Position numbers and translations under genes: made by a program. The notes beneath the pieces are model-generated. The model had not been told where the DNA came from and made no database searches. It worked only from the letters and a program-made list of their open reading frames with translations. Of a stretch of 64,000 nucleotides of DNA, positions 8,503-17,580 are shown one piece after another. This DNA comes from Halodesulfovibrio aestuarii. GTDB lineage: Bacteria; Desulfobacterota; Desulfovibrionia; Desulfovibrionales; Desulfovibrionaceae. Numbering within the stretch: the first letter of the stretch is position 1; each line of letters opens with the position of its first letter. The DNA is taken from the NCBI RefSeq assembly GCF_050571805.1, contig NZ_CP192219.1. One strand, 5' to 3'.

Positions 8503-10581
8503 ATGAGTGCTTCTTCTCTGGTTCGGTATCCCGGACCGGGCTGTGTTGTAGAATTCATGCACGGAAACAAGGCTCAGCAAGGCTGGGTACTTGACGAACA
8601 GGGTGGAAAACTACGGATTCTGACAATCAATAAACGCGAGATGAAACTGGCTTCATCACGCGTTCTTCCTTGGGCAGGCCCGTCATACAGCGGTGAACGT
8701 TCCCGTCAGGAAATCGGTGAGCTCTTAGAAGAGCATCGGGCGAAACGTGACGCCATTAGTGCTGAACTTGATGCACTTGAATTATGGGATTTTGCACAGG
8801 GTGAAGTGGACAAAGAATCCATCCAGTGGTTTGCTGAACTGTTATGGGAAGAACCGGCCATTGACCAGCTTGCTGCACTTGGCAGCGCAATGCTTGCATG
8901 CAAGACTCACTTTAAATTCCAACCACCGGAATTTGAAATTTATCCTGCCGAAAAAGTCGACAAGCGCCTTGAAGAAGACCGCAAGCGTCAGGAACGTGAA
9001 GCACTCGTTACGCAGGGAGTAGGCTTTTTCCGTACCCTCTGGGAAAAACATTCCAAAGGTCGGGCTCTTGGTAAGGTTCCGGATGAAAGTGTCGCAACCC
9101 AGCTTAAAGAAATTATCTTAAGCCGGATGAGCGACCCTGACAGCCATGAAGTAGATCAAGTCTGGAAACAACTGGCTAAAGGCTTGCCAGATGATCAACA
9201 CATGGCTCTGCACCTTGCCCGTGCATGGGATTTGGTGCCGCCGCACCACAACTTCTGGCTCGACCGCGCAGATTATGATTGCTCCAACAATTGGGCAGAC
9301 GTATTTTCCGCCGAAGTTCAGGAAATCAAAGAGAAGTGTCTTTCTGTCCGTCAAGAACCGGAAGAACGTACCTATATTTCTATCGATTCCGCCACCACCA
9401 AAGATATTGATGACGCTTTCCACATCGAACGTCGTGGTGACGGCGGCTATCGCCTCCGCATCTCTCTTGCCTGTCCGGCTGTTGCGTGGCCGTTCGGCAG
9501 TCATTTCGATAAAGAAGTGCTCCGCCGAGCCACCAGCGTATACCTTCCGGAAGGTGACTGTCACATGATGCCGACAGCACTTGGTACAGACTTTTTCAGT
9601 CTGCATGCACAAGAAGACCGTCCATCACTGATTCTTGACATGGAGTGCAGCAGCACAGGCGAGTTGGAGCGTTGTACTCCGGTTCCTGTATGGGTCAATC
9701 TAGCTGCCAACCTGACCTACATCGATTCTGAAGCCGTCATTAACGGCGGCGGAGAAGCCACTCCTGCTGCCGAGTTTGCGGAACAAATTAAACTTGGCGC
9801 AGAACTCAGCGATAAACTTCAGGAACAGCGCATTGCTAATGGTGCGGTTATCATTGAGCGCAACGATCCTAAGGTACTACTTTCCGGCGAAGGAAATGAA
9901 ACCAAGGTAGAAATTGTTCCCGCGGATGACACCCCAAAAGCTATGAAGCTGGTAAGCGAGATGATGATTCTTGCGAACTCCGGCGTAGCATTGTGGGCAA
10001 AAGAGCACGGTATCACCCTGCTTCACAGAACACAGGATGTGGCAGTACCCAAAGAGTACGTAGGAGTCTGGAGCGCACCGCATGACATTGCGCGTGTTGT
10101 AAAAGCTCTTTCTTCTGCTATTCTGGAAACAACGCCGAGACCGCACAGGGGGATCGGGGTAGATGCGTACAGTCCGATTACTTCTCCACTGAGACGCTAC
10201 CCAGACCTTGTCAACGTGGCACAAGTAATACACTATACCGCAACTGGCGAAGCACAGTGGTCCAATGAAGAAATTACCACAATGCTCCCGCTCCTGAACG
10301 CCCGCCTTGACTCTGTGGGTCAAATCCAGCGTTTCCGCCCTCGCTACTGGAAGCTTTTATACTTCAAGCAACAGGGTGACAAAGTATGGCGTGAGGCAAT
10401 TGTTACAGAAGAAAACGATGCCTTTGTAACGGTTTCTTTACCGAATGAGCAAATTTTTGTACGTGGCAGACGTAAGTCTTTTGGCGATAAGGTGAATCCG
10501 GGGCAACTTTTTATGGTTCGCATCGGCAAAGTTCACCCTTTGAATAACGAAATCCAAATTCTGGATGCAATGGAAAGTTAA
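8503..10581 (+). CDS. RNB-domain exoribonuclease (RNase II/R family)
   Basis: A 692-residue protein. The RNB catalytic core begins near residue 290 with the metal-binding motif SIDSATTKDIDDAF, whose aspartates correspond to the RNase II active site, and later has SPLRRYPDLVN with the conserved arginine. The N-terminal ~280 residues are helical and do not show the two clear cold-shock domains of RNase R; the last ~65 residues may be a reduced S1-like domain. It degrades single-stranded RNA 3' to 5'. The domain layout differs from both E. coli RNase II and RNase R, so I give no gene symbol. It is preceded by a hairpin-rich leader. Confidence 0.85.
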   Translation: MSASSLVRYPGPGCVVEFMHGNKAQQGWVLDEQGGKLRILTINKREMKLASSRVLPWAGPSYSGERSRQEIGELLEEHRAKRDAISAELDALELWDFAQGEVDKESIQWFAELLWEEPAIDQLAALGSAMLACKTHFKFQPPEFEIYPAEKVDKRLEEDRKRQEREALVTQGVGFFRTLWEKHSKGRALGKVPDESVATQLKEIILSRMSDPDSHEVDQVWKQLAKGLPDDQHMALHLARAWDLVPPHHNFWLDRADYDCSNNWADVFSAEVQEIKEKCLSVRQEPEERTYISIDSATTKDIDDAFHIERRGDGGYRLRISLACPAVAWPFGSHFDKEVLRRATSVYLPEGDCHMMPTALGTDFFSLHAQEDRPSLILDMECSSTGELERCTPVPVWVNLAANLTYIDSEAVINGGGEATPAAEFAEQIKLGAELSDKLQEQRIANGAVIIERNDPKVLLSGEGNETKVEIVPADDTPKAMKLVSEMMILANSGVALWAKEHGITLLHRTQDVAVPKEYVGVWSAPHDIARVVKALSSAILETTPRPHRGIGVDAYSPITSPLRRYPDLVNVAQVIHYTATGEAQWSNEEITTMLPLLNARLDSVGQIQRFRPRYWKLLYFKQQGDKVWREAIVTEENDAFVTVSLPNEQIFVRGRRKSFGDKVNPGQLFMVRIGKVHPLNNEIQILDAMES

Positions 10582-10657
10582 CATCCTGTTCCAAGTCTAT
10601 GCTCAATTGTAGACACCACCGGACAGATATTGATGAACTATCGCAAGGAGAGTGAAC

Positions 10658-11263
10658 ATGCTGGCTAAACTTCTCTGGCTTGGTATCGCATACGTTATGG
10701 GCTCCATTCCGTTCGGTCTGCTTATCGCTAAAGCTACCTGCGGAATCGACCCACGTCTCGACGGCAGTAAAAATGTCGGCGCAACCAACGTAGCCCGTCT
10801 TTGTGGCTTTAAATATGGCGTTGCAACACTGCTCTGCGACCTTCTTAAAGGCGCAGTCCCCGTCGCAATTGCTTTTACCATCAGCCATAACTGGCTATTT
10901 ATAAGCCTTGTTGCGCTTGCTGCGCTTATGGGGCACGTGCGTTCCTGCTTCCTCGGTTTTGAGGGAGGCAAAGCGGTAGCAACAACTGTTGGTGTGTTTA
11001 TCCCGCTGGCATTTTACCCTATTCTTTTTAGCTGTATCGCTACTGCACTCGTCATCTGGCGCTCCGGTTACGTGTCCATGGGATCACTGACTCTTGTTGT
11101 AACCCTTCCGGTGTTCCTGTTCCTGTCCGGTCATTGGTCTTTTATCCCTTTGGCTCTCGTAGTGCTCGCACTTGTATTCTGGACTCATAGAGAAAACATC
11201 GGCCGCCTTGCACGTGGTGAAGAAAAATCTTGGCTTAAGAAGAAGCACGAGGAACAAGCATAA
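10658..11263 (+). CDS. plsY: Acyl-phosphate:glycerol-3-phosphate acyltransferase
   Basis: A 201-residue integral membrane protein that uses acyl-phosphate to acylate sn-glycerol-3-phosphate, the first step of phospholipid synthesis. The three PlsY motifs are visible: GSIPFGLL near residue 15, GSKNVGATNVAR (here DGSKNVGATN), and GFEGGKAVATT near residue 100. Five or so hydrophobic segments. Start chosen at ATG 10658 because AAGGAG lies seven bases ahead; a GTG two codons upstream is too close to that site. It overlaps thrC by one base (TAATG), so the two are translationally coupled. Confidence 0.95.
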   Translation: MLAKLLWLGIAYVMGSIPFGLLIAKATCGIDPRLDGSKNVGATNVARLCGFKYGVATLLCDLLKGAVPVAIAFTISHNWLFISLVALAALMGHVRSCFLGFEGGKAVATTVGVFIPLAFYPILFSCIATALVIWRSGYVSMGSLTLVVTLPVFLFLSGHWSFIPLALVVLALVFWTHRENIGRLARGEEKSWLKKKHEEQA

Positions 11264-12714
11264 TGAAAAAAGCATCAGTATTCCCCGAATACCGGGGAAA
11301 TATGGAATACTACTGTCTTGGTTGCGGAAAACGTTTCGGCATCGACGAACTTTTATACACCTGCCCAGAATGTGGTGGTGTATTCATGCTCGACAATCTC
11401 GACTTTAAAAAACTTTCCGAACGTACCGGCAAAGAATGGCGTGAGCTATTCGATACCCGTGCGGCTTCAAAGAACACCGCATTACGCGGTATCTTCCGTT
11501 TTTACGAATTGATGGCACCTGTTCTGGAAGAGGAAGACATCGTCTACTTAGGCGAAGGTAACACCCCTATCATTGAAGCTAACGATCACCTTGCCGAAAA
11601 AGCAGGTGTCCGCTTTGCCTTCAAAAACGATGGGCAGAACCCGAGCGCTTCTTTTAAAGACCGTGGTATGGCGTGTGCTTTTTCTTATCTCAAAGCACTG
11701 GTACGCAAACACGGATGGGACGAAGTCCTCACCGTATGTGCATCCACTGGTGACACTTCGGCTGCAGCAGCACTGTATGCTTCATACATCGGCTCCCCGC
11801 TCAAATCTGTAGTGCTTCTGCCACACGGCAAAGTGACTCCGCAGCAGTTGTCCCAGCCTCTCGGCTCCGGTGCGACCGTGCTGGAAATTCCGGGCGTATT
11901 TGATGACTGCATGAAGGTTGTAGAAAACCTTGCAGAAAACTACCGTGTAGCCCTGCTCAACTCCAAAAACAGCTGGCGTATTCTCGGTCAGGAATCTTAC
12001 GCATTTGAGGTTGCACAGTGGTGTGACTGGGATCTTAAAGGCAAATGCGTATTCGTACCAGTGGGTAACGCAGGTAACATCACCGCTGTTATGGGTGGAT
12101 TCCTTAAGTTACATCGCCTTGGCATCATCAGCGAACTTCCGCGCGTATTCGGAGTACAGTCTCACCACGCCGACCCTGTATATCAGTACTACAGCGTAGA
12201 AGATCCGGCAAAACGCGTATACAAGCCGGTTACAGTCACCCCTTCCGTTGCTCAGGCAGCAATGATTGGTAACCCTGTATCGTTCCCGCGTGTAAAGCAT
12301 TTTGCAGAACAGTTTGAAGCCATCGGCGGCAAAGGCTCTTTCCAAGTATTACAGGTGACAGAACAGTCGATTATGGATTCCATGATCGAAGCAAACATGA
12401 ACGGCCACATCGCATGTACTCAGGGTGGAGAGTGCTACGCAGGTCTCAAGCGTGCAAAAGAACTTGGCCTGATCGCTGAAGATGAATTTGCAATCCTTGA
12501 CGCAACTGCGCATGCGCTAAAATTTTCAGGGTTCCAGGACATGTACTTCAGCAACAGTTTCCCTCCGCAATTCGGCGTGCAGCCGGATACGGCTCTTGCC
12601 AACGCACCAGAACTGGTCATTGAAGAATCTGCAAAAGCAGAACTGGCACCGGAAGCATTCACCGAAGCTGCTGCAAAAACTATTGCAGATAAGCTGGGAC
12701 TTCAGAGCAAATAA
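11263..12714 (+). CDS. thrC: Threonine synthase
   Basis: A 483-residue PLP enzyme converting O-phosphohomoserine to threonine. It begins with a four-cysteine zinc-ribbon-like segment (CLGCGKRF, CPECGG) followed by the fold-type II core; the PLP lysine is in the SFKDRG motif (near residue 130), with the phosphate-binding VGNAGN downstream. The N-terminal zinc ribbon is common in the longer class of threonine synthases. Overlaps plsY by one base. A terminator hairpin follows at 12809. Confidence 0.93.
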   Translation: MKKASVFPEYRGNMEYYCLGCGKRFGIDELLYTCPECGGVFMLDNLDFKKLSERTGKEWRELFDTRAASKNTALRGIFRFYELMAPVLEEEDIVYLGEGNTPIIEANDHLAEKAGVRFAFKNDGQNPSASFKDRGMACAFSYLKALVRKHGWDEVLTVCASTGDTSAAAALYASYIGSPLKSVVLLPHGKVTPQQLSQPLGSGATVLEIPGVFDDCMKVVENLAENYRVALLNSKNSWRILGQESYAFEVAQWCDWDLKGKCVFVPVGNAGNITAVMGGFLKLHRLGIISELPRVFGVQSHHADPVYQYYSVEDPAKRVYKPVTVTPSVAQAAMIGNPVSFPRVKHFAEQFEAIGGKGSFQVLQVTEQSIMDSMIEANMNGHIACTQGGECYAGLKRAKELGLIAEDEFAILDATAHALKFSGFQDMYFSNSFPPQFGVQPDTALANAPELVIEESAKAELAPEAFTEAAAKTIADKLGLQSK

Positions 12715-13066
12715 TTTGTAGCGAAACGCCTTCGGTAACGCTACGAAGCTTTGTATCTACGACGTTTGCCACCGGCGGCTTATACTTCGCCCTCTTTCAT
12801 AAAATAAGAAAAGGCTGTTCCATAATTATGGGGCAGCCTTTTTTACTTGCCGGACAACATGACACTCCCCGAACCATACGCTGTTTCAACTATTTTTATG
12901 TACGGCAGCAGGCTGAGCATCTTTGAATCATACCAACATTACATTGAAATAATGAGTTTTTCTTTCTAAAAAAATTAAATGAAACTAAAGCCCAAATCAT
13001 CCCTCTGTTGTAATGTACATTTTTTTGCATTACCTTTTAATCACAAATTTGTAATTAACCATCAAA
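12715..13066. other. Intergenic region between thrC and comEC
   Basis: Contains the thrC terminator at 12809-12842. The rest is AT-rich with some TTGTAAT/TACATT-like words near 13009-13056 that resemble half-sites of the nitrogen palindrome but no convincing promoter or gene. Confidence 0.5.
12809..12842 (+). terminator. Terminator after thrC
   Basis: AAAAGGCTG and CAGCCTTTT pair around an imperfect loop, followed by a T-run. The stem belongs to the same GGCTGTCC type found in the terminator repeats elsewhere in the window. Confidence 0.75.
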
Positions 13067-15961
13067 GTGGCTAGAATTGGGGATTTTCAGAACATGGAAG
13101 GCACTGCACCACACGATTCAATCTCGTACCCTTCACTGCTTATGTGGCACTGGTACTTCCTTGCATGGGCAACAGGTCTATGGGGAGCTCGCTATTTTGT
13201 GCCTTCCCTTGCAGCTCTTGGTGCTCTCATCTTTTTCTACGTACTTACGCGCCTTCTTGCGCGTCAATGCCCAGAACAGTATCTTCCATCGCCCCCAAAT
13301 AGCGCCTCAAATGTGGTACGTCTTTGCATTGTTTTTGCCATCTTCGTTTTAGGATTGCAGACAGGCACGGCAACACTTGCTAACCGACCTTTTGACATAA
13401 CCAATCCGGATACGCTTCCTCAGTTTGTTCTTGATAAAAAATATGTGCAGGTTACCGGAACCGTGCGCGAAGTGCTCACCTCTCCCGACAGGCGAATAAA
13501 ATTCATTCTGACAGATGCAAGCTACACACTGAATGACACGAACGCCCCGATTACCGGCGATTTAGTCTGGACATGGGCAAACCGTAAAGACGCATGGGAC
13601 AGGCAGCAAAAAGCAATTCAAGTGTTGAATGAAGGGAAAAACGGAAAAGTTTCAATAGCACAAGTCCTCCCGGCAGCATCAAGCCAGCCTGCAATCGCAC
13701 GACTACGCCCTATGGTCGGTGAAACTGTTTCAATTCGTGCAAAACTACTTCCCATCGTCGGATTCCGTAACAAAGGGGCATGGAACAGCGGTGCCTACTG
13801 GCAGAATCAAGGGGTCTTCTGGCGCATATGGACATGGGGGGATAAAGCAATCCCAACCCGCACTGGTAATGTGTCTCTCCTGACATTATGGCGTGAAAAA
13901 ATGCGCTTTACAGTCTCCAAGCAGCTTGAAGACCTTGTTCACACAAGAGTGGTACAAAAGCTCTCTTCAGTACTGGGAGAGACGGCATATGGTGATGCCT
14001 TAGACGTTCTCCCAGCTCTGCTTTTTGGAGATAAATACAATTTCCCAAGCAAGCGTTATACACAGCTTTCGCATGCATCGCTTTCGCATTCTTTCGCACT
14101 CTCTGGAATGCATTTAGCGATTGTGGCCTTGAGTATCTCTTTTCTCTTTACACTCGTTATACGCCGCGCCAGCGTGTACGAAACAATCAGCCGTCCTAAA
14201 CTCCTTGCTCTGGGAATCCTTCCTGCGGCTTCAGTGTATGTCTGGATTGGTGGAGGCTCACCGTCACTTGTACGGGCTTTTATTATGCTTTGTTGCTGGT
14301 GCATCCTGCTGTTATTCAACCGTCCTCGCGTTTTTATGGACGGGTTGTTCTGGGCACTTGCAGTAATGACGATAATCAACCCGCTCATCGTATTTGATTT
14401 ACGGCTTCAACTTTCTGCACTGGCAATCGTCGCTATGATCATTGCGCTGCCGATACTTTCCGTCGTTAAAGCATATCTGCTGCCAAAGGATACCACGCGC
14501 TTTCAACGCATAAAACGTGCGGCATTTGATATTCTGTTTCTATCTACTGCAATCCAGTTTGTTTTACTTCCGTTGATTATCTGGAACTTTAACGAGCTGT
14601 CCCTATGGAATATTCTAAATATTCTTTGGTTGCCGATTCTAGGTATGGTCATCATGCCACTGCTGTTTCTCGGGCTTCTTGCCGCCTGTTTCAGTATGGT
14701 ATTACCATCCCTTACTCCTCTCTCCGAAACACTATTTACGATTGCAGCAACCCCCGTCGCAACCCTGTTTTCCTTTCTTGACGATATGGATAAGGCAGGT
14801 TTTTTGGATCCAGTCATTATGAATCGCCCGCATTGGATCGAAATATTTGCATGGTACGGTTGCATCATTTCAGCCCTAATATGGTGGAAAACCGAGGGAA
14901 ACGATGTCATTTCAGAACTGTACAATTCTCTGAGTGAAGGCGCTCCAACTTGGGAAAACAAACTATTTACGGCAGTAGGACTACCGCTTGTTGGAGATGA
15001 CATAGAGCGGACAGAAAAAGATCAGCCTAACAGGCTACGCAGCGCAGTACCCCCAGATAGCAATACAGAAAAAGGCATCACCCGCCCTGCGAATAAACTG
15101 AACAGTGGATCTTCCCGCTGGATGGCCCGCATAGCCTTTTTATGCTTTGTCCTGCTTCTTTTCGTACCGGATGCACTGCGTACATACGGCACAGAAAGCA
15201 AAACTCGATTACATGTTCTGGATGTAGGACAGGGCCAATCTTTGCTACTGACCTTTCCTAACGACAAGCGGATGCTCATTGATGGGGGAGGATTCTCCTC
15301 ACGTTCTTTTGACGTAGGCCGCGCAATCATTATGCCTTGCATAACACGTCAGCATGATGCGTCGTTGCAATGGATTATTTCGACCCATCCAGATACTGAT
15401 CACCTTCGTGGGCTTTTCTATCCAATCGCGAATGCAAACGTAGGAAATTATCTTGCAAGCAACGCAACACCACATGGATGGAACAAAAAACAGCTCCGGC
15501 AGGCATTAAGAAAGGCGGGATTAACGAAACGTATTCTTTCGGCTGGAGACGTTCTGACAATCTCAGAAAATTTAGAACTGGAAGTATTGCACCCGCCGAA
15601 AAACTCTACTCTCGAAGGAAACAATAACTCGCTGGTGCTTCGCCTCGTTCAACACAATGGTACAGAACGCAAAGGACTACTTTTAGTTACAGGGGATATT
15701 GAACTGAAAGGAATTCGAGAACTCATGGATACAAAAGCAGACCTTAGCGCAGAAGTACTTATTCTTCCACATCACGGCTCTGTATCCAGTTTTTCTCCGG
15801 AATTTTATAACGCTGTGAACCCGAAGGTAGCAATTGCTTCATGTGGATTTCTGAATAAATTCAAGTTCCCGTCACCAAATGTCATGAAAGAACTTCACCG
15901 TAGAGGAATTCAAGCAATCACGACAGCATCACAGGGAGAAGTGGCGCTCTATCTTGAATGA
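13067..15961 (+). CDS. comEC: ComEC/Rec2-family DNA-uptake channel protein
   Basis: A 964-residue membrane protein with the three expected parts: an N-terminal soluble OB-like DUF4131 region (about 50-260), a Competence transmembrane domain with many helices (about 300-620, including SHSFALSGMHLAIVAL), and a C-terminal metallo-beta-lactamase-like domain (from about 715) with VGQGQS, HPDTDHLRG and HHGS motifs. ComEC transports single-stranded DNA across the inner membrane in transformation. The start is uncertain: GTG at 13067 or ATG at 13094, neither with a good Shine-Dalgarno. An insert of ~80 charged residues separates channel and lactamase domains. No other competence genes are nearby. Confidence 0.9.
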   Translation: MARIGDFQNMEGTAPHDSISYPSLLMWHWYFLAWATGLWGARYFVPSLAALGALIFFYVLTRLLARQCPEQYLPSPPNSASNVVRLCIVFAIFVLGLQTGTATLANRPFDITNPDTLPQFVLDKKYVQVTGTVREVLTSPDRRIKFILTDASYTLNDTNAPITGDLVWTWANRKDAWDRQQKAIQVLNEGKNGKVSIAQVLPAASSQPAIARLRPMVGETVSIRAKLLPIVGFRNKGAWNSGAYWQNQGVFWRIWTWGDKAIPTRTGNVSLLTLWREKMRFTVSKQLEDLVHTRVVQKLSSVLGETAYGDALDVLPALLFGDKYNFPSKRYTQLSHASLSHSFALSGMHLAIVALSISFLFTLVIRRASVYETISRPKLLALGILPAASVYVWIGGGSPSLVRAFIMLCCWCILLLFNRPRVFMDGLFWALAVMTIINPLIVFDLRLQLSALAIVAMIIALPILSVVKAYLLPKDTTRFQRIKRAAFDILFLSTAIQFVLLPLIIWNFNELSLWNILNILWLPILGMVIMPLLFLGLLAACFSMVLPSLTPLSETLFTIAATPVATLFSFLDDMDKAGFLDPVIMNRPHWIEIFAWYGCIISALIWWKTEGNDVISELYNSLSEGAPTWENKLFTAVGLPLVGDDIERTEKDQPNRLRSAVPPDSNTEKGITRPANKLNSGSSRWMARIAFLCFVLLLFVPDALRTYGTESKTRLHVLDVGQGQSLLLTFPNDKRMLIDGGGFSSRSFDVGRAIIMPCITRQHDASLQWIISTHPDTDHLRGLFYPIANANVGNYLASNATPHGWNKKQLRQALRKAGLTKRILSAGDVLTISENLELEVLHPPKNSTLEGNNNSLVLRLVQHNGTERKGLLLVTGDIELKGIRELMDTKADLSAEVLILPHHGSVSSFSPEFYNAVNPKVAIASCGFLNKFKFPSPNVMKELHRRGIQAITTASQGEVALYLE

Positions 15962-16060
15962 GTGGATCTATTAGAACAAAATTATTTTTAGATTATAGTA
16001 CATTAGATTGCATTAGATTAATTATTTTTCACCAAATAACATCAAAATCACTTGTAGAAT

Positions 16061-16334
16061 ATGGAGGATGTGGTAGGAAAATAGAAAGCATACTGGCAGG
16101 TTGGTGAGAAACCGAAAACTACCCCTTCGAAATTATCAGCTGTTCAGATGCTGCAGGTAAGAGCTTCGGTAAACTTCCGGACATGCGGCGGCCCCATTCC
16201 GCTTAAAAAACAGGGCCGCTACACACATTATCCTGATGCTGAAGAGTGACCAACTCTAGCAGCAAGTCCCCTGAAGGATGACCCCCTTCAAGAGACAATA
16301 TCTCAAAAAGGGCACGCAGAAGCGTGTCCTTTTT
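16061..16334 (+). ncRNA. Candidate structured RNA ending in a terminator
   Basis: A GC-richer segment in an AT-rich gap, with a series of stems: GGTT/AACC (16099-16113), GCGGCCC/GGGCCGC (16188-16194 with 16213-16219, perfect 7 bp), GCTG-AGAGT/ACTCT-CAGC (16238-16263), GAAGG/CCTTC (16273-16288) and the terminator at 16305-16334. No start/stop pattern of a protein. Part of it (16095-16140, GGTGAGAAACC followed by ACTACCCC) resembles the core of a cobalamin riboswitch, but the B12 box is not recognisable. Treated as an RNA candidate of unknown class. Confidence 0.4.
16305..16334. terminator. Bidirectional terminator
   Basis: AAAAAGG and CCTTTTT flank a CACGC/GCGTG stem with an AGAA loop. A-run and T-run on both sides let it work for the candidate RNA on the plus strand and for the response regulator on the minus strand. 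Confidence 0.75.
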
Positions 16335-16354
16335 AGTTCTCACTAAAAATAATG

Positions 16355-16714
16355 CTATTCGAAGAAACTTGCAACCTTCGCTTTCAATTCTGTTAAATCA
16401 ACAGATTTTACTACATAACAATCTGCCGCAATTGACTTCATGTCATGCTGAAAGCTGTCGTAAGCTGTACTTAGAATAACAGGCAATGTCGAATTCGTAG
16501 TTCGGATATCCTGCAACAAATCCAAGCCGGTAACCTTTTGATTCAGCCTGATATCCAAAACAACAACATCGGGATGTTCACGATTAAGCACGTCTATTAT
16601 GGGTTCAGATCCATCGGAGAGGGCAACGGTGTAGCCATCCTCTTCAAATGCGTCCTTATATATGAGCCTAACGTTCTCTTCATCGTCCACAATTAGCACT
16701 TTCTTATCAGCCAT
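16355..16714 (-). CDS. Single-domain response regulator
   Basis: A 119-residue stand-alone receiver domain without an output domain (CheY/Spo0F style). The acidic pair is in VDDEE, the phospho-acceptor aspartate in VVLDIRL (near residue 52), the conserved Thr/Ser position in ILSTAYD and the lysine in VVKS. The start at 16714 is preceded by a G-rich Shine-Dalgarno; a TTG five codons upstream is less likely. No histidine kinase is adjacent, so its partner is unknown. Such proteins act by protein-protein interaction in phosphorelays. Confidence 0.88.
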   Translation of the reverse strand: MADKKVLIVDDEENVRLIYKDAFEEDGYTVALSDGSEPIIDVLNREHPDVVVLDIRLNQKVTGLDLLQDIRTTNSTLPVILSTAYDSFQHDMKSIAADCYVVKSVDLTELKAKVASFFE

Positions 16715-17231
16715 CTTATTCCCCCCCAAAATGGAAAAAAGAAGAATTCTCTACATGTTAATCGCGCGTAGAGGCTGATTATGCAATGATTAAAACATTG
16801 CAGAGCTATTAATTATGAATGTTGAAAAGATGACTTCGTCCCCATGATTAATACCGCGTATACTTGGCATACCCTGCAAGCAAATGCAACGAGATTCATA
16901 ACCCCCTTATTAGAATGTACAAACATAAAAAAAAGTCAAAGTAGTGCATTACTCAACACAACACATCCACACCAAGCATAACGCATTGATATAAATGAAT
17001 AACAAAAACAGACTGTGACATCACATACTATACTAACAGCATCAGCAACCACTTACTGTACAGATTCTTGTCATGTTGTAAAAAATGAGTATGGTATGCA
17101 CTGACTGTCGTAAGACTGTTTTGTAGCGTCGTATTCGTTACGACAGGTGTCTCGCGACACTCTTGACTTAATGCAAACTTCTGCCCCGGCTCAAAAGAGA
17201 CAGAAGGCATTTAAAACCTCTACGTACACGG
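16715..17231. other. Intergenic region, nothing recognised
   Basis: About 517 bp between divergent genes. It should contain promoters for the response regulator and the sulfur-carrier gene, but I see no convincing -35/-10 pair, operator or structured RNA. A TTGGCATACCCTGCA word near 16864 resembles a sigma-54 site but has the wrong spacing. Confidence 0.4.
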
Positions 17232-17471
17232 ATGCCCATAATGCAAGAAGATAAGGTTGTTTACACAAAACCATATGGAGTTACAGTTACACTCCAGCCA
17301 CAAAACGAGACCCGCACACTTAAAGCTCGTTCCGTGCGCCAACTTTTAAACATTATTAAAGCAAGTCCAGCAACAGTGCTTGTTATCCGCAATAACGAAC
17401 TACTTACCTCAGACAGAAAACTCTCTCACGGTGACGAAATTATCGTTCGCACCGTTGTATCCAGCGGCTAA
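17232..17471 (+). CDS. MoaD/ThiS/TtuB-like sulfur-carrier protein with Ser-Gly terminus
   Basis: A 79-residue beta-grasp (ubiquitin-like) protein. The pattern of alternating strands and the late GDEIIVRTVV segment match ThiS/MoaD/TtuB proteins, which carry sulfur as a C-terminal thiocarboxylate. The usual C-terminal Gly-Gly is replaced: the last residues are Val-Val-Ser-Ser-Gly. The terminal glycine needed for thiocarboxylation is kept. The next gene, 109 bp downstream, is a TtuA/Ncs6-type tRNA thiolase, so a role as its sulfur donor is the best guess. Start at 17232 or 17241 (both ATG), neither with a strong Shine-Dalgarno. Confidence 0.75.
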   Translation: MPIMQEDKVVYTKPYGVTVTLQPQNETRTLKARSVRQLLNIIKASPATVLVIRNNELLTSDRKLSHGDEIIVRTVVSSG

Positions 17472-17531
17472 CAACAACGTCTCGCTGACAACCAAATTTA
17501 TAGTGCAGGCTCCCATTTTGACTTCGGGCTT

Positions 17532-17555
17532 CGGCGTCGGTTCTCCAAGACGCCG
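17532..17555 (+). other. Hairpin between the sulfur carrier and the tRNA thiolase
   Basis: CGGCGTC and GACGCCG form a perfect 7-bp stem around GGTTCTCCAA, 25 bases before the downstream start codon. There is no T-run. It may set the relative expression of the two genes or be an attenuator. Confidence 0.35.
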
Positions 17556-17580
17556 CATACATCTATTAGGAAAACACAGA

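Noticed and set aside
13009..13056. Nitrogen-type palindromes before comEC
   Set aside because: The words TGTACATTTTTTT and CACAAATTTGTAATT are only loosely symmetrical and no sigma-54 core is present.
16852..16880. TTGGCATACCCTGCA as a sigma-54 promoter
   Set aside because: The GG and GC are eight bases apart, not ten.
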